DNA of 64,000 bases from Sphingomonas jaspsi DSM 18422 (GTDB lineage: Bacteria; Pseudomonadota; Alphaproteobacteria; Sphingomonadales; Sphingomonadaceae): NCBI RefSeq assembly GCF_000585415.1, contig NZ_KK073876.1, forward strand, positions 369,810 to 433,809, given 5' to 3'. The position numbers and the translations under genes are program-made. Below, in pieces: positions 8,697 to 18,257 of the stretch (position 1 is its first letter; each line of letters starts with the position of its first letter). Below the pieces are notes generated by a model. It was given only the letters and a program-made list of their open reading frames with translations, was not told the DNA's origin and did no database searches.

Positions 8697-10019
8697 TCAG
8701 GGTTTCGAGGCTGCCGCGTCGAGGCGGGCGACGGCGCACTCTCTGCCGATGATCGGCAAAAGGGCGGCCATTTCCGGACCATGATCGCGTCCGGTCAACG
8801 CCAGCCGAAGCGGCATGAACAGAGGTTTCCCCTTTCGACCGGTCGCCTCCTTCAGCGCCGAAGTCAGTTCGCTCCACGGATTGTCGGCCCAGTCGATCGA
8901 CGAGGCCTGCTCAGCCGCGACGGACAGGAATTGCCGGTCTTCGACGGGCATCTCCGCGGCAGTAATATCTCCATGAAGCACAGCGACCCAGTCGGCCGCC
9001 TCGCCCAAATGTGCCAGATTCCCGCGCAAGGCCTGCCATTCCGCCTCGCCAATCTCCGCGGGCAGGCGGTCGCTGACGTCATGATAGTCCATCGCGTGAA
9101 GCAGCTTGGCATTGAGTTGCTCCACCTCGGCCATGTCGAAATGCGCGGGCGCGCGGCCGAAATGGGCAAAGTCGAACCCTTCGGCCAAGTCGCCGAGCCT
9201 GGCACGCGCCTCGACCGGCTGCGACGTCCCGAGCCGCGCGAGGAGCGACAGCAGCGCCATCGGCTCGATCCCCGCCTCGCGCATCGAATCGGTTCCGGCC
9301 GACCCCAGCCGCTTCGACAACTTGCCCTCGGCCGCGACGATCAATGCTTCGTGCGCCATGTGCGGCCGCGCGGCACCGAGCGCGTCGAACATCTGCAACT
9401 GGGTGGCCGAATTGGTGACGTGATCCTCGCCGCGCACGATGTGGGTCATGCCCATGTCGATATCGTCAATCACCGAGGGGAGCATATAGAGCCAGCTGCC
9501 GTCGGCACGGCGGATCACAGGATCGCTAATCAACGCGGGATTGAAGCTTTGATGGCCACGAATGAGGTCGTCCCACTCGATGGGCGCGCCGTGATCGAGC
9601 TTGAACCGCCAGTGCGGCGCCACCCCCTCCGGCGCAGGCGACCCATCGGGCTTGCGCTCGTAAACCGGCGGCAGCCCCCGACCGAGCAGGATCTTGCGGC
9701 GTAGCTCCAGCTCTTCGGGCGTTTCGTAGCAAGCGTAAACGCGGCCAGCGGCTTTCAGCTTCTCAAATTCGCGTTCGTACAGCTCGAAACGCTCCGACTG
9801 GCGCACTTCGCTAGCCGGATGGAGGCCAAGCCAGGCGAGGTCGGCGCGGATCGATTCGACACATTCCTCGCGGCTGCGCTCAAGATCGGTGTCGTCGATC
9901 CGCAGCAGGAAGCGCCCGCCATGCTTGAGCGCAAACAGCGCATTGTGGAGCGCCGTGCGGATGTTGCCGACGTGGAGCCGCCCGGTGGGCGACGGTGCGA
10001 AGCGGGTGGTAACGGTCAT
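8697..10019 (-). CDS. gltX: Glutamyl-tRNA synthetase
   Basis: 440-residue class I aminoacyl-tRNA synthetase charging tRNA with glutamate. The HIGH-type motif is HVGN (16-19) and the KMSKS-type loop is KLSKR (233-237); FAPSPTGRLHVGN is the classic N-terminus. It is shorter than the roughly 470-residue E. coli type and resembles the second GluRS found in many alphaproteobacteria. Whether it discriminates tRNA-Glu from tRNA-Gln cannot be told here. Its start overlaps the nadE stop (ATGA), so the two are coupled. Confidence 0.95.
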   Translation of the reverse strand: MTVTTRFAPSPTGRLHVGNIRTALHNALFALKHGGRFLLRIDDTDLERSREECVESIRADLAWLGLHPASEVRQSERFELYEREFEKLKAAGRVYACYETPEELELRRKILLGRGLPPVYERKPDGSPAPEGVAPHWRFKLDHGAPIEWDDLIRGHQSFNPALISDPVIRRADGSWLYMLPSVIDDIDMGMTHIVRGEDHVTNSATQLQMFDALGAARPHMAHEALIVAAEGKLSKRLGSAGTDSMREAGIEPMALLSLLARLGTSQPVEARARLGDLAEGFDFAHFGRAPAHFDMAEVEQLNAKLLHAMDYHDVSDRLPAEIGEAEWQALRGNLAHLGEAADWVAVLHGDITAAEMPVEDRQFLSVAAEQASSIDWADNPWSELTSALKEATGRKGKPLFMPLRLALTGRDHGPEMAALLPIIGRECAVARLDAAASKP

Positions 10020-11659
10020 TGGCCAGTCTTGAAAGCGTTGGTGATGGGGTATCGGCGATCGCGGCCGAAGTTGCGGCTGCCCAATTTGACCCCGGGCGGG
10101 GCTTGGCGGCGTTTATACTCGGCACGCAGAAGCTTCTTTTCGATGTCGGCGACAAGGGCCGGGTCGGCACCCGTCGTGCGCGCAGCCTCGGTCACCGACT
10201 GTTCCTTTTCGACCAGGGCATCGAGGATGCGGTCCAGGATGGGATAGGGCGGAAGGCTGTCCTCGTCCTTCTGGTTCGGCCGCAGCTCGGCGGTCGGCGG
10301 TTTGTCGATCACGCGCTGGGGCATCACTGGACCATCCGGGCCCAGCGCATCCTTCGGGTTGTTCGCATTGCGCCAGCGCGACAAAGCGAAGACCGTCGTC
10401 TTGTAGGCGTCCTTCAGCACCGAATAACCGCCGGCCATGTCGCCGTAGAGCGTGGCGTAGCCGACGCTCATCTCGCTTTTGTTGCCGGTGGTCAGCAGCA
10501 TATGCCCCTTGCTGTTCGACAGGGCCATCAGCGTGACCATCCTAAGCCGCGCCTGGATATTTTCCTGCGCCAGCGAGGTGGCGTCGGGGATCATCTCCTC
10601 CAGCCCCTTCACGCCCGGCACGATCGAAACGACGTCATGGCGGCAACCCAGCAATTTTGCGCAGTTTTCCGCGTCTTCCAAGCTGGTTTCGCTGGTATAT
10701 TTGGACGGCATCATCACGCACCAGACGCGGTCCGCGCCGATCGCATCGACCGCCACGGCGGCCGACAAGGCACTGTCGATTCCGCCGCTGAGGCCCAGGA
10801 TGATGCCCGGAAAACCATTGTCGTTGACATAGTCGCGCAAGGCGACGGTCATGGCGCGATAGATATCCTCGGGAAATGGCGCGAGCGTCGCCTTTTGGCC
10901 GGGCAGGCATTTCCAGCCGTTGGCCGTGCGCTGCCATTCCGTGATAGCGAGCGCTTCTTCCCAATCAGGCATCTGCACAACGTGGCTGCCGTCGTCGTTG
11001 GTGACGAAGCTCGACCCGTCGAACACCACTTCGTCCTGACCGCCGACGCGATTGAGATAGGCGAGCGGCAGTCCGGTCTCCACCACCCGGTCGCGCACCA
11101 GCCGCTGGCGAAGGTCGTCCTTGTCGAGCTCATATGGACTGCCGTTCGGCACGAGCAGCAGTTCCGCGCCTTCCTGCGCCAGATGGGCGCACACCGGCTC
11201 CAGCCAGATATCCTCGCAGATCGGAACGCCCAGCTTCACGCCGTGAAACGCGATCGGCGAGGGCATCGGCCCGCTAACGAAGATGCGCTTCTCGTCGAAG
11301 GTGCCGTAATTGGGCAGCTCATGCTTCAGCGTCCGCCCGACCACACGCCCGCCTTCGGCCAGGATCATGCAATTGTAATTGGCGCCGCCTTCGGAATGAA
11401 TCGAGCCGAACAGCAGGGCCGGTCCGCCGTCGGCGGTCGCATCGACCAGCCGCCCGGCATGCTCCATCGTCTGCCGCACGAATTCCGGTTTGAGGACCAG
11501 ATCCTCGACCGGATAGCCGGTGAGCTGCATCTCCGGGAACATGACGAGGTCCGCGCCTTTGGCCTTGGCGCGCCACTCCAGCATAGCGGCAGCATTGCCG
11601 GCGAGGTCACCGACCTTCTGGTTCACCTGCGCCAGCGCAATCTTGAGCTTATCGGTCAC
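10016..11659 (-). CDS. nadE: Glutamine-dependent NAD+ synthetase
   Basis: 547-residue two-domain enzyme making NAD+ from deamido-NAD+. The N-terminal nitrilase-type glutaminase has the Glu43 (FPEMQLTGYP), Lys112 (LKHELPNYG) and Cys148 (GVPICEDIW) triad. The C-terminal synthetase has the PP-loop SGGIDS at 291-296 and TTGNKSEMSVGYATLYGD. Length is normal for the bacterial glutamine-dependent form. It is transcribed leftwards into gltX with a 4-nt overlap and is divergent from prs, another nucleotide/NAD-related gene, over a 100-nt gap. Confidence 0.96.
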   Translation of the reverse strand: MTDKLKIALAQVNQKVGDLAGNAAAMLEWRAKAKGADLVMFPEMQLTGYPVEDLVLKPEFVRQTMEHAGRLVDATADGGPALLFGSIHSEGGANYNCMILAEGGRVVGRTLKHELPNYGTFDEKRIFVSGPMPSPIAFHGVKLGVPICEDIWLEPVCAHLAQEGAELLLVPNGSPYELDKDDLRQRLVRDRVVETGLPLAYLNRVGGQDEVVFDGSSFVTNDDGSHVVQMPDWEEALAITEWQRTANGWKCLPGQKATLAPFPEDIYRAMTVALRDYVNDNGFPGIILGLSGGIDSALSAAVAVDAIGADRVWCVMMPSKYTSETSLEDAENCAKLLGCRHDVVSIVPGVKGLEEMIPDATSLAQENIQARLRMVTLMALSNSKGHMLLTTGNKSEMSVGYATLYGDMAGGYSVLKDAYKTTVFALSRWRNANNPKDALGPDGPVMPQRVIDKPPTAELRPNQKDEDSLPPYPILDRILDALVEKEQSVTEAARTTGADPALVADIEKKLLRAEYKRRQAPPGVKLGSRNFGRDRRYPITNAFKTGQ

Positions 11660-11696
11660 GACGTTCGCTTTAGCGTGCGCTTGGGCAACCGCAACC

Positions 11697-11724
11697 TTGC
11701 CCTTTTCCTATGACCCTGTCTAAG
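11697..11724 (+). promoter_or_regulatory. Candidate sigma70-type promoter of prs
   Basis: TTGCCC (11697-11702) and TCTAAG (11719-11724) are separated by 16 nt, placing a start point about 30 nt before the prs ATG. The same layout is seen before rpmI and before DUF3576-leuS. No experimental support. Confidence 0.4.
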
Positions 11725-11759
11725 GGAGCCATCTGCTCACAGTCACGGGATCGTCACCA

Positions 11760-12692
11760 ATGAAGCTCCTCGCCGGGAACTCGAATCTTCCTCTGGCCAA
11801 GGCGATCGGCGATTATCTCGACGTGCCACTGACACAGGCCAGCGTGCGCCGCTTCGCCGACGAGGAAGTTTTCGTCGAAATCCACGAAAATGTGCGCGGC
11901 GAGGATGTGTTCGTCGTCCAGTCGACCAGCTTCCCGACCAATGACAATCTGATGGAGCTGCTGATCTGCATCGACGCGTTGAAGCGCGCGTCGGCCAAGC
12001 GGATCACCGCTGTGGTTCCCTATTTCGGTTATGCCCGGCAGGACCGGAAACCCGGACCGCGGACCCCCATCTCTGCCAAACTGGTCGCCAATATCATAAC
12101 CACCGCGGGTGCCGACCGCGTGCTGACGATGGATCTCCACGCCGGGCAGATCCAGGGCTTCTTCGACATCCCGACCGACAACCTCTGGGCGGCGCCGGTG
12201 ATGGCCGCCGATATCCAAGCGCGCTATTCGGGCAAGAAGCTGATGGTGGTGTCGCCCGACGTCGGCGGCGTGGTCCGCGCCCGCAGCCTTGCCAAGCGGC
12301 TCGACAACGCCCCGCTGGCGATCGTCGACAAGCGCCGCGAGCGCGCCGGCGAATCCGAAGTCATGAACATCATCGGCGACGTCGAGGGCCATTGCTGCAT
12401 TCTGGTCGACGACATCGTCGATTCGGCCGGCACGTTGTGCAACGCCGCCGCCGCGCTGAAGGAACAGGGCGCGACCGAGGTGCTCGCCTACTGCTCGCAC
12501 GGCGTGTTGTCGGGCGCAGCGGAAAGCCGGGTCGCCAATTCGGTCCTGACCGAACTGGTCGTGACCGACTCTATCTACCGCGAAGGATTGCAGGAAGGCG
12601 GCAAGATCCGCCGCATGACCATCGCCCCGCTGTTCGGCGAAGCGATCCACCGCATCGCCGACGAAAGCAGTGTGTCGAGCCTGTTCGACTAG
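11760..12692 (+). CDS. prs: Ribose-phosphate pyrophosphokinase (PRPP synthetase)
   Basis: 310-residue cytosolic enzyme transferring pyrophosphate from ATP to ribose 5-phosphate, giving PRPP for nucleotide, NAD, His and Trp synthesis. Seen: the catalytic flexible-loop region [15 protein letters not shown] (93-107), the metal-binding [11 protein letters not shown] starting at 125, and the PRPP loop [10 protein letters not shown]. Length is typical of class I enzymes. The stop codon shares a base with the GTG start of the next gene (TAGTG), so the two are probably co-transcribed. Confidence 0.97.
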   Translation: MKLLAGNSNLPLAKAIGDYLDVPLTQASVRRFADEEVFVEIHENVRGEDVFVVQSTSFPTNDNLMELLICIDALKRASAKRITAVVPYFGYARQDRKPGPRTPISAKLVANIITTAGADRVLTMDLHAGQIQGFFDIPTDNLWAAPVMAADIQARYSGKKLMVVSPDVGGVVRARSLAKRLDNAPLAIVDKRRERAGESEVMNIIGDVEGHCCILVDDIVDSAGTLCNAAAALKEQGATEVLAYCSHGVLSGAAESRVANSVLTELVVTDSIYREGLQEGGKIRRMTIAPLFGEAIHRIADESSVSSLFD

Positions 12693-13576
12693 TGGGAATC
12701 CCCAAGACCTTCATCGACCGTAATCCCGAAGATCGGAACTGGGTCGGCGACATCTGGACCTGGCTTCAAGGGCAGCCGCAGATCGCGTGGCTTTACTTTG
12801 CTCGCCACGCCAACTGGGACAATATGGATTGGCTGTTCCCCGAGATGGTGCGCCATCCGGATTGCGACCGGGCACTGGCCAGCTGGCTCTTCTGGCGGTC
12901 GGACCCGGGCTATTTCCTCGCCCAAGGGAAGAGCCCGCCGCGCGGCGACCTGCTTGCCGCCATTCTTGACCGAGCCGCGAACGGGGGCTGGCCGGCCAGC
13001 GGGCTCCACTACCAGCGGGTCGAAGTGGCGTTTCCGGCGCTCGGCGCAGCGGGGGCACTCGACCGTCTCACCGGTCCCGCCCCCTTCCGCATCCCGCGCG
13101 AGCTTTGTGCCTCATTCGAGGGCGCCAACCCGCCGCTCGCCATGGACGCCGGAACCAGGGCCGACTGGCAGGAGCTGGGCGACACATTCCATGTCTTCAC
13201 CACGACCTGCGACGAGGAGACGTTCAGGCAAGAGCGCGACGGCGGGAACTGGTGGTTCGAGCCGGCGCTGGAGCTGCCAAGGAACCCGCTAACCACGCCG
13301 GAAATGACCGACCTCGAGGCGATCGACGCAGTGTTTGGCGAGCATCGCAGTGCGATCGAGCGGATCGAAGCGGTGCGGCAGGGGTTGAACGGCGCGAGGT
13401 CATCCGGCTCCGCGACCGCGCTTGCTGAAACGCCCGCGCGCAAGCTGGTCCGGTTCCTCGGCGCGAACGTCGTCGGCGTCGGTGCATTGCTGGCCGGCCT
13501 GCATTTCGTCGGTCCATGGGCGGCGATCCTGGTCCTCGGCCTATGGATCGCATGGCTGATCAAGCGCTTCGGCTAG
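12692..13576 (+). CDS. DUF4274-like protein with C-terminal membrane anchor
   Basis: 294 residues, function unknown. The N-terminal third (WLYFARHANWDNMDWLFPEM ... ALASWLFWRSDPGYF) resembles the DUF4274 pattern as I remember it; this needs a profile search. The C-terminus has two adjacent hydrophobic stretches (about 252-289, VVGVGALLAGLHFVGPWAAI) that would anchor it in the inner membrane. I chose GTG at 12692, which overlaps the prs stop by one base; the longer upstream frame is a shadow of prs. No function is inferred. Confidence 0.7.
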   Translation: MGIPKTFIDRNPEDRNWVGDIWTWLQGQPQIAWLYFARHANWDNMDWLFPEMVRHPDCDRALASWLFWRSDPGYFLAQGKSPPRGDLLAAILDRAANGGWPASGLHYQRVEVAFPALGAAGALDRLTGPAPFRIPRELCASFEGANPPLAMDAGTRADWQELGDTFHVFTTTCDEETFRQERDGGNWWFEPALELPRNPLTTPEMTDLEAIDAVFGEHRSAIERIEAVRQGLNGARSSGSATALAETPARKLVRFLGANVVGVGALLAGLHFVGPWAAILVLGLWIAWLIKRFG

Positions 13577-13586
13577 CGAATCCACC

Positions 13587-14174
13587 ATGTGCAATCTCTA
13601 TCGCCTGCACAAAAGTAGCGACGCGATCCGGCAGCTGTTCGCAGAACAGGGCGGCCTGACGCTGACCTTCCCTGAAGGTGCGCCCAACCTTGAACCGCGC
13701 GACGTGCGGATTACCGATCGTGCGCCGATGGTGCGGATGCAGGGCGACGCGCCCGCACTGGTCGAGCGGCGATGGAGCTGGCCGTCGGGCTATGGCTCGC
13801 CGCTCTACAACCTCAAGTCCGAAGGGCGCACGTTCAACAACAACCGCTGCCTGGTCGTCGCCGACGGTTTCTATGAATTTACCAAGCCCGCCGACCCCAA
13901 GCAGAAGCGCAAGGACCGCTGGCTGTTCGAGCCGAGCGCGGGCGGGCTGATCGGCATCGCCGGGATCTGGCGTGATCATCCTGACGTCGGCGAGGCCTTT
14001 ACCCTGCTGACGTCGGAGCCGGGCGAGGATGTAAAGCCGCTGCATCACCGCCAGATCGTGCTGATCCCGCCCGCGCGCTGGCGCGACTGGCTGAATCCGC
14101 AGATGAAAAGCCGCGAGCTGCTGGTCCCGACCGAACCGGGCTTCCTAACCCTGTCGGCAGCACCTACCGGCTGA
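13587..14174 (+). CDS. SRAP family abasic-site DNA-protein crosslink protein (YedK/HMCES-like)
   Basis: 195 residues. SRAP proteins link covalently through Cys2 to abasic sites in single-stranded DNA and so shield them. The expected residues are all present: Cys2, Asn75 (LYNLKSEGRTF), Glu97 (DGFYEF) and His153 (LHHRQIVLI). The N-terminal motif is MCNLYR in place of the more common MCGRY/F. It lies between the DUF4274-like gene and mntP, overlapping neither. No LexA box is seen directly upstream. Confidence 0.88.
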   Translation: MCNLYRLHKSSDAIRQLFAEQGGLTLTFPEGAPNLEPRDVRITDRAPMVRMQGDAPALVERRWSWPSGYGSPLYNLKSEGRTFNNNRCLVVADGFYEFTKPADPKQKRKDRWLFEPSAGGLIGIAGIWRDHPDVGEAFTLLTSEPGEDVKPLHHRQIVLIPPARWRDWLNPQMKSRELLVPTEPGFLTLSAAPTG

Positions 14175-14177
14175 GCC

Positions 14178-14744
14178 ATGCTGACCACCCTGTCGATTCT
14201 CGCGCTGGCCATCGGCCTTGCCATGGATGCCTTCGCCGCTGCGCTGGCCCAAGGTGCCGCACTCCGCCCCGGCTGGCGCGAGTCGCTGCGCGTCGGCGTC
14301 GCGTTTGGCGTGGCGCAGGCGGTCATGCCGCTGATCGGCTGGGCGCTAGGTATCGCCTTTGCCGGTGTCATCCAGGAGGTCGATCACTGGATCGCGCTGG
14401 TGCTGCTCGGCTTCCTTGGCCTGCGCATGATTCGCGCTGGGCTCGATTCGGGCGAGGACGTGGAGGTCGTGCGCCAGCTGACCAATTCTGCGCTGCTGTC
14501 GATGGCCATCGCCACCAGCATCGACGCGGCCGTGGCGGGAATCACCCTGCCGTTGATCGATGCGCCGCTGTGGGCATCGATCGGTGCGATCGGCCTCGTC
14601 ACTTTCTTGTTGTCCACCTTTGGCATGCATGCCGGAGCGGCGGCGGGCGCGCGGCTGGGGAAGCGGGCCGAGCTGCTCGGCGGCGCGGTGCTGATCCTGC
14701 TGGGCTTGAAGATCTTCGTCAGCCACCAGTTCTTGGGCGGCTGA
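14178..14744 (+). CDS. mntP: Manganese efflux pump MntP
   Basis: 188-residue inner-membrane protein with six predicted helices that exports Mn(II). The two conserved acidic helices are recognisable: GLAMDAFAAALAQG near residue 16 and ATSIDAAVAGITLP near residue 115. Length matches MntP. It follows the SRAP gene by 3 nt. I see no yybP-ykoY (manganese) riboswitch upstream; there is no space for one. Confidence 0.92.
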   Translation: MLTTLSILALAIGLAMDAFAAALAQGAALRPGWRESLRVGVAFGVAQAVMPLIGWALGIAFAGVIQEVDHWIALVLLGFLGLRMIRAGLDSGEDVEVVRQLTNSALLSMAIATSIDAAVAGITLPLIDAPLWASIGAIGLVTFLLSTFGMHAGAAAGARLGKRAELLGGAVLILLGLKIFVSHQFLGG

Positions 14745-14747
14745 GCC

Positions 14748-14775
14748 TTGCCTTTGGGCCTGCCTCTGCTATAGG
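14748..14775 (+). promoter_or_regulatory. Candidate sigma70-type promoter of rpmI-rplT
   Basis: TTGCCT (14748-14753), 16-nt spacer, TATAGG (14770-14775), ending about 100 nt before the rpmI ATG. The spacing and hexamers are good for a sigma70 promoter. The leader that follows could take part in L20 autoregulation, but I do not see a clear L20-binding structure. Confidence 0.45.
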
Positions 14776-14876
14776 CGCCCCGCTTTCCAAATTGTTGGAA
14801 ACCCAATGGTCCGGCCAGTTAGGGCTGCCGTGGCTGTTGAGAAACGTCGATCCTGTCGGATCGCAAGGAGACGAAA

Positions 14877-15080
14877 ATGCCCAAGCTGAAGACCAAGAGC
14901 GGCGTCAAAAAGCGCCTCAAGCTCACGGCTACCGGCAAGATCAAGCACGGCGTCGCTGGCAAGCGCCACCGTCTGATCAGCCACAACGCCAAGTACATTC
15001 GCCAGAACCGCGGCACCGAAGTGCTGTCCGAGGCCGAGACCAAGCGGGTCATGGCCTGGGCGCCTTACGGCCTAAAGTAA
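14877..15080 (+). CDS. rpmI: 50S ribosomal protein L35
   Basis: 67-residue basic protein of the large ribosomal subunit, starting MPKLKTKSGVKKRLKLT and containing KRHRL, as in bL35. A clear AAGGAG lies just before the ATG. It forms an operon with rplT. infC, which usually precedes rpmI, is not here. Confidence 0.98.
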   Translation: MPKLKTKSGVKKRLKLTATGKIKHGVAGKRHRLISHNAKYIRQNRGTEVLSEAETKRVMAWAPYGLK

Positions 15081-15096
15081 AAGGAGCGAATGAACC

Positions 15097-15465
15097 ATGG
15101 CACGCGTCAAACGGGGTGTAACCACCCGCTCCAAGCATAAGCGGATCCTGGATCAGGCGAAGGGCTATTACGGCCGTCGCAAGAACACCATCCGCATCGC
15201 CCGCCAGGCCGTCGAAAAGGCCGGGCAATACGCCTATCGCGACCGCAAGGTGAAGAAGCGGAGCTTCCGCGCCCTGTGGATCCAGCGCATCAACGCCGCC
15301 GTCCGCGCCGAAGGCCTGACCTACGGTCAGTTCATGCACGCGCTAAAGCTGGCGAACATCGACCTCGACCGGAAGGTCCTGGCCGATATCGCGATGCACG
15401 AAGGCGAAGCTTTCTCGGCGATCATCGCCCAAGCGAAGGCGGCGCTGGACAAGAAGGCGGCCTAA
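15097..15465 (+). CDS. rplT: 50S ribosomal protein L20
   Basis: 122-residue bL20, an early assembly protein of the large ribosomal subunit. The basic N-terminal helix ([20 protein letters not shown]) and the globular C-terminal part are complete. It follows rpmI by 16 nt with AAAGGAG in the gap. An intrinsic terminator lies 34 nt downstream, so pheS is not in the same transcript. Confidence 0.98.
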   Translation: MARVKRGVTTRSKHKRILDQAKGYYGRRKNTIRIARQAVEKAGQYAYRDRKVKKRSFRALWIQRINAAVRAEGLTYGQFMHALKLANIDLDRKVLADIAMHEGEAFSAIIAQAKAALDKKAA

Positions 15466-15498
15466 GCCCCTTCACGTCACGCTCTAGCGAACAAGGTT

Positions 15499-15529
15499 AG
15501 GGCGCTGCCGGCAACGGTGGCGCCCTTTT
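15499..15529 (+). terminator. Intrinsic terminator of rpmI-rplT
   Basis: A 12-bp stem (15499-15510 with 15515-15526, including two G-U pairs) closed by a GCAA tetraloop of the GNRA type and followed by TTTT. It is a strong rho-independent terminator just downstream of rplT. Confidence 0.85.
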
Positions 15530-15530
15530 C

Positions 15531-16445
15531 CTATGGAGCGACCGGCAATCGCTCTAGCGCGTCGCGATCCCAATTACCGAGGTCGGCGGCAGCCGCGTAG
15601 GTTGCTTCCAGAAATTCGGTTAGCAGGGCCGCAGGGTCGCTGGCGGATCGCACTGCCGCATAGGGCAGGACAAATTCGCCCAACTCTTGGTCGAATCGGG
15701 CTCCGGCCGGAACCGGCATTTCGGCGAAGCCCGACGGCGAGGGATAGGCATAGCTGTAAAAGATCGGCTCTGCAGCCACCGCGCCGCCCGGCCAGAATCC
15801 GGCGCTGGACACCTCATGGCTGTACGCCTCGCACGTTACCCGGTCAGGCAGGCCGGGAATGCCGCCCGGATGTTCCGGCGCCCGCCGGCCCGAAAAGCGC
15901 GTGACTGCCAGATCGAAACTGCCCCAGAAGAAATGGACCGGGCTGCATTTGCCGAGGAAGCAGGCGCGAAAGTGCTCGAACACCGGCAGGATCTGCTCCA
16001 GCGCGGCATGAAGCGCGTCCGCCGTTTCGGGGCGATATTCGCGACGCGCGACATCGTCAGAAAATGCAATTGCATCCGCGATTTCGTTAGGGATTCCGTT
16101 GAAAGTCGCGGGCAGGTCATGCGCTTCAAGCATCACGATCAGGTTGCGGTGAATGGCAGCAATGCTGCCAAGATCGAGCGGTAGCAAATCGCGCTCGCCA
16201 TCGCCCACCCTCAACACAATGGCATGTCGGCACAGGTCCAGCGTCAGCGTGAAGGAATGGCCGTTCGTAATGATCGGCTCGATGGCCAGCCCTTCCGGCA
16301 CCGGGTGAAGCGTGACGTTCCAGCCATGGTTGGTCCAAGTCGAATGTGCGACGCGGAGCTTACCGAGCATCTGGCTGACGAGATGCAGTATCTCCAGCGT
16401 CGGATGATCGCGAGCGACATCGAATTCCGGCCAAGGTTGCGGCAT
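15531..16445 (-). CDS. DUF5996 family protein
   Basis: 304 residues, cytosolic, function unknown. The pattern LHLVSQMLGKLRVAHSTWTN ... HGWNVTL ... FCHAIVLRV-like strands, VHFFWGSFDLAVTRFSGRRA and SHEVSSAGFWPGG is what I recall of DUF5996 proteins. It is transcribed towards the rplT terminator and starts 24 nt after the aceB stop, so it may be the last gene of the aceA-DUF4170-aceB transcript. No enzymatic motif is evident. Confidence 0.78.
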   Translation of the reverse strand: MPQPWPEFDVARDHPTLEILHLVSQMLGKLRVAHSTWTNHGWNVTLHPVPEGLAIEPIITNGHSFTLTLDLCRHAIVLRVGDGERDLLPLDLGSIAAIHRNLIVMLEAHDLPATFNGIPNEIADAIAFSDDVARREYRPETADALHAALEQILPVFEHFRACFLGKCSPVHFFWGSFDLAVTRFSGRRAPEHPGGIPGLPDRVTCEAYSHEVSSAGFWPGGAVAAEPIFYSYAYPSPSGFAEMPVPAGARFDQELGEFVLPYAAVRSASDPAALLTEFLEATYAAAADLGNWDRDALERLPVAP

Positions 16446-16469
16446 CAGCGACTCCTCGAGCCGACGAAG

Positions 16470-18038
16470 CTAGCCGAGCAAGGGGTACGCCGGAAGGGTC
16501 AGAAATTCCTCGAACCGGTCGGCAGTGACAAGCCGATAGACGAGCTTCGCCGCTTCCAGCAGGTGCGGCAGGTCGCCGAGCGCCAGCACTTCTTCCTGGT
16601 GCCAATGTTCGAACAGGTCGCGGGTGAAGTGGCGGCCGTCGTCGATCGGGGCTTCATACTTCAGCCATTGCCATAGCTGGGCGCGGCAGATTTCGGCGGT
16701 CGCGGCGTCCTCCATCAGTTTGTAGAGCGGCACCGCACCGCGCCCGCCGAGCCAGGCCGCGACGTACTGGATTGCGACACGGATATTCTCGCGCGCGCCC
16801 GCTTCGGTGCGCGGACCGTCGTGCAGCGCCAGCATCTCCTCGCGGGTCGGCAGGTGCGTCGGCGTCACGCCGAGCTGGTTCGGGCCGTCGAGCTTTTCGA
16901 ACGCCTGCATGGCGACCGGCACCAGTGCCGGGTGCGCGACCCAGGTGCCATCATGGCCGTTGGCGACCTCGCGCTGCTTGTCGGCCATTACCTTGGCGAA
17001 CGCGGCCTCATTCGCCGCTTCATCGCCCTTCACAGGGATGAAGGCCGACATGCCGCCCATCGCGAACGCCCCGCGCCGGTGGCAGGTCGCGACCAGCCGC
17101 AGCGAATAGGCAGCAAGGAACGCCTTATCCATCGTCATCGCCGCGCGGTCGGGCGTCAGCCAGTCGGGCGAGCGGCCGATCCGCTTGATCGCCGAGAAGA
17201 TATAGTCCCAGCGGCCGCAGTTGAGGCCGACGATATGGTCCTTCAGCGCGTACAGGATCTCGTCCATCTCGAACGCTGCGGGCAGCGTTTCGATGAGGAC
17301 GGTGACCTTGATCGTGCCGTGGCGCAGCCGCAGCCGTTCCTCGCAATAGCTGAGGACTTCGTCCCAAAGCTGCGCCTCTTCCATGCTCTCCAGCTTGGGG
17401 AGATAGAAATAGGGCCCGCTGCCATTCGCCAGCGCGGCATGGGCACAGTTCGCGAGATAGAGCGCGGCGTCGAAAAAGGCGCCGGCGACGGGCTCGCCAT
17501 CGACCGTGGCGTGGACTTCGGGAAGATGAAGTCCGCGCGGGCGGACGAGCAGGACGGCAGGAGTCGCGCCGAGCGCATAATGCTTGCCGGAATTCGGGTC
17601 GGTGTAGCTGAGCGTACCGGCCCAGCGGTCCTTGAGGTTGATCTGGCCCTGGATCAGTTCTCCCCACCTGGGCGAGGTCGCGTCCTCAAAATCGGCCATG
17701 AAGACCTTCGCGCCCGAATTGAGCGCGTTGATGACCATTTTGGCATTGGTCGGGCCGGTGATTTCGACGCGGCGGTCCAGCAGGTCGGCGGGAAGTGGGC
17801 CGACCTGCCAGTCGCCGGCGCGGATGGGGGCCGTATCCGCACGAAAATCCGGTCGTTCGCCTTGATCGTAGGTCGCTTGCCGTGCCGCACGCTCGTCGAG
17901 CAGCGCCCTGCGGCGCGCATCGAACCGTTCGTGGAGATCGGCGACAAGTCCAAGGGCTAGATCGGTCAGGACCTCTGGGGCGCGATCGATGGGGGCTGAC
18001 GCAACTTCGACCCGCGCCCGGTCCATGACCTGGCTCAT
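16470..18038 (-). CDS. aceB: Malate synthase A
   Basis: 522-residue enzyme of the glyoxylate shunt condensing glyoxylate with acetyl-CoA to malate. The signature KDHIVGLNCGRWDYIFS is at 266-282 and the catalytic-type Arg167 is in RPRGLHLPE. Length fits form A (about 530), not the roughly 720-residue form G. The start overlaps the DUF4170 stop by 4 nt, and isocitrate lyase lies one gene upstream, so both shunt enzymes are made together. The divergent HTH regulator at 19671 probably controls them. Confidence 0.97.
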   Translation of the reverse strand: MSQVMDRARVEVASAPIDRAPEVLTDLALGLVADLHERFDARRRALLDERAARQATYDQGERPDFRADTAPIRAGDWQVGPLPADLLDRRVEITGPTNAKMVINALNSGAKVFMADFEDATSPRWGELIQGQINLKDRWAGTLSYTDPNSGKHYALGATPAVLLVRPRGLHLPEVHATVDGEPVAGAFFDAALYLANCAHAALANGSGPYFYLPKLESMEEAQLWDEVLSYCEERLRLRHGTIKVTVLIETLPAAFEMDEILYALKDHIVGLNCGRWDYIFSAIKRIGRSPDWLTPDRAAMTMDKAFLAAYSLRLVATCHRRGAFAMGGMSAFIPVKGDEAANEAAFAKVMADKQREVANGHDGTWVAHPALVPVAMQAFEKLDGPNQLGVTPTHLPTREEMLALHDGPRTEAGARENIRVAIQYVAAWLGGRGAVPLYKLMEDAATAEICRAQLWQWLKYEAPIDDGRHFTRDLFEHWHQEEVLALGDLPHLLEAAKLVYRLVTADRFEEFLTLPAYPLLG

Positions 18039-18238
18039 GCCGTGGCGGTCCGTCCTTCGATGGCGATCGAATAGCGACGCATGGCATCGACCCGGTCACG
18101 GAACGTCAGGCGCTTCCATTCGGTCTGCGCGCGGCGTTCGTTGGTGAAGGGGCCGTGCAGGCTATGGCTGCCCGGCAGCGGCTTGTCGCAATTGCAGTCG
18201 GCGTAGTCGGCGCCGACAACCCAATAACGTGACGTCAT
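18035..18238 (-). CDS. DUF4170 family small protein
   Basis: 67 residues. The pattern YWVVGADYADCNC ... LHGPFTNERRAQTEWKRLTF matches the DUF4170 family, common in alphaproteobacteria and of unknown role. I chose ATG at 18238; the longer open frame upstream runs through aceA in another frame. It sits between aceA (19-nt gap) and aceB (4-nt overlap), so it is co-expressed with the glyoxylate shunt. Confidence 0.8.
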   Translation of the reverse strand: MTSRYWVVGADYADCNCDKPLPGSHSLHGPFTNERRAQTEWKRLTFRDRVDAMRRYSIAIEGRTATA

Positions 18239-18257
18239 GAGGTCAACTCCTTTCATT

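Noticed and set aside
14175..14177. Manganese (yybP-ykoY) riboswitch before mntP
   Set aside because: Only 3 nt separate mntP from the upstream gene, and the gap before the TerC genes shows no such fold.
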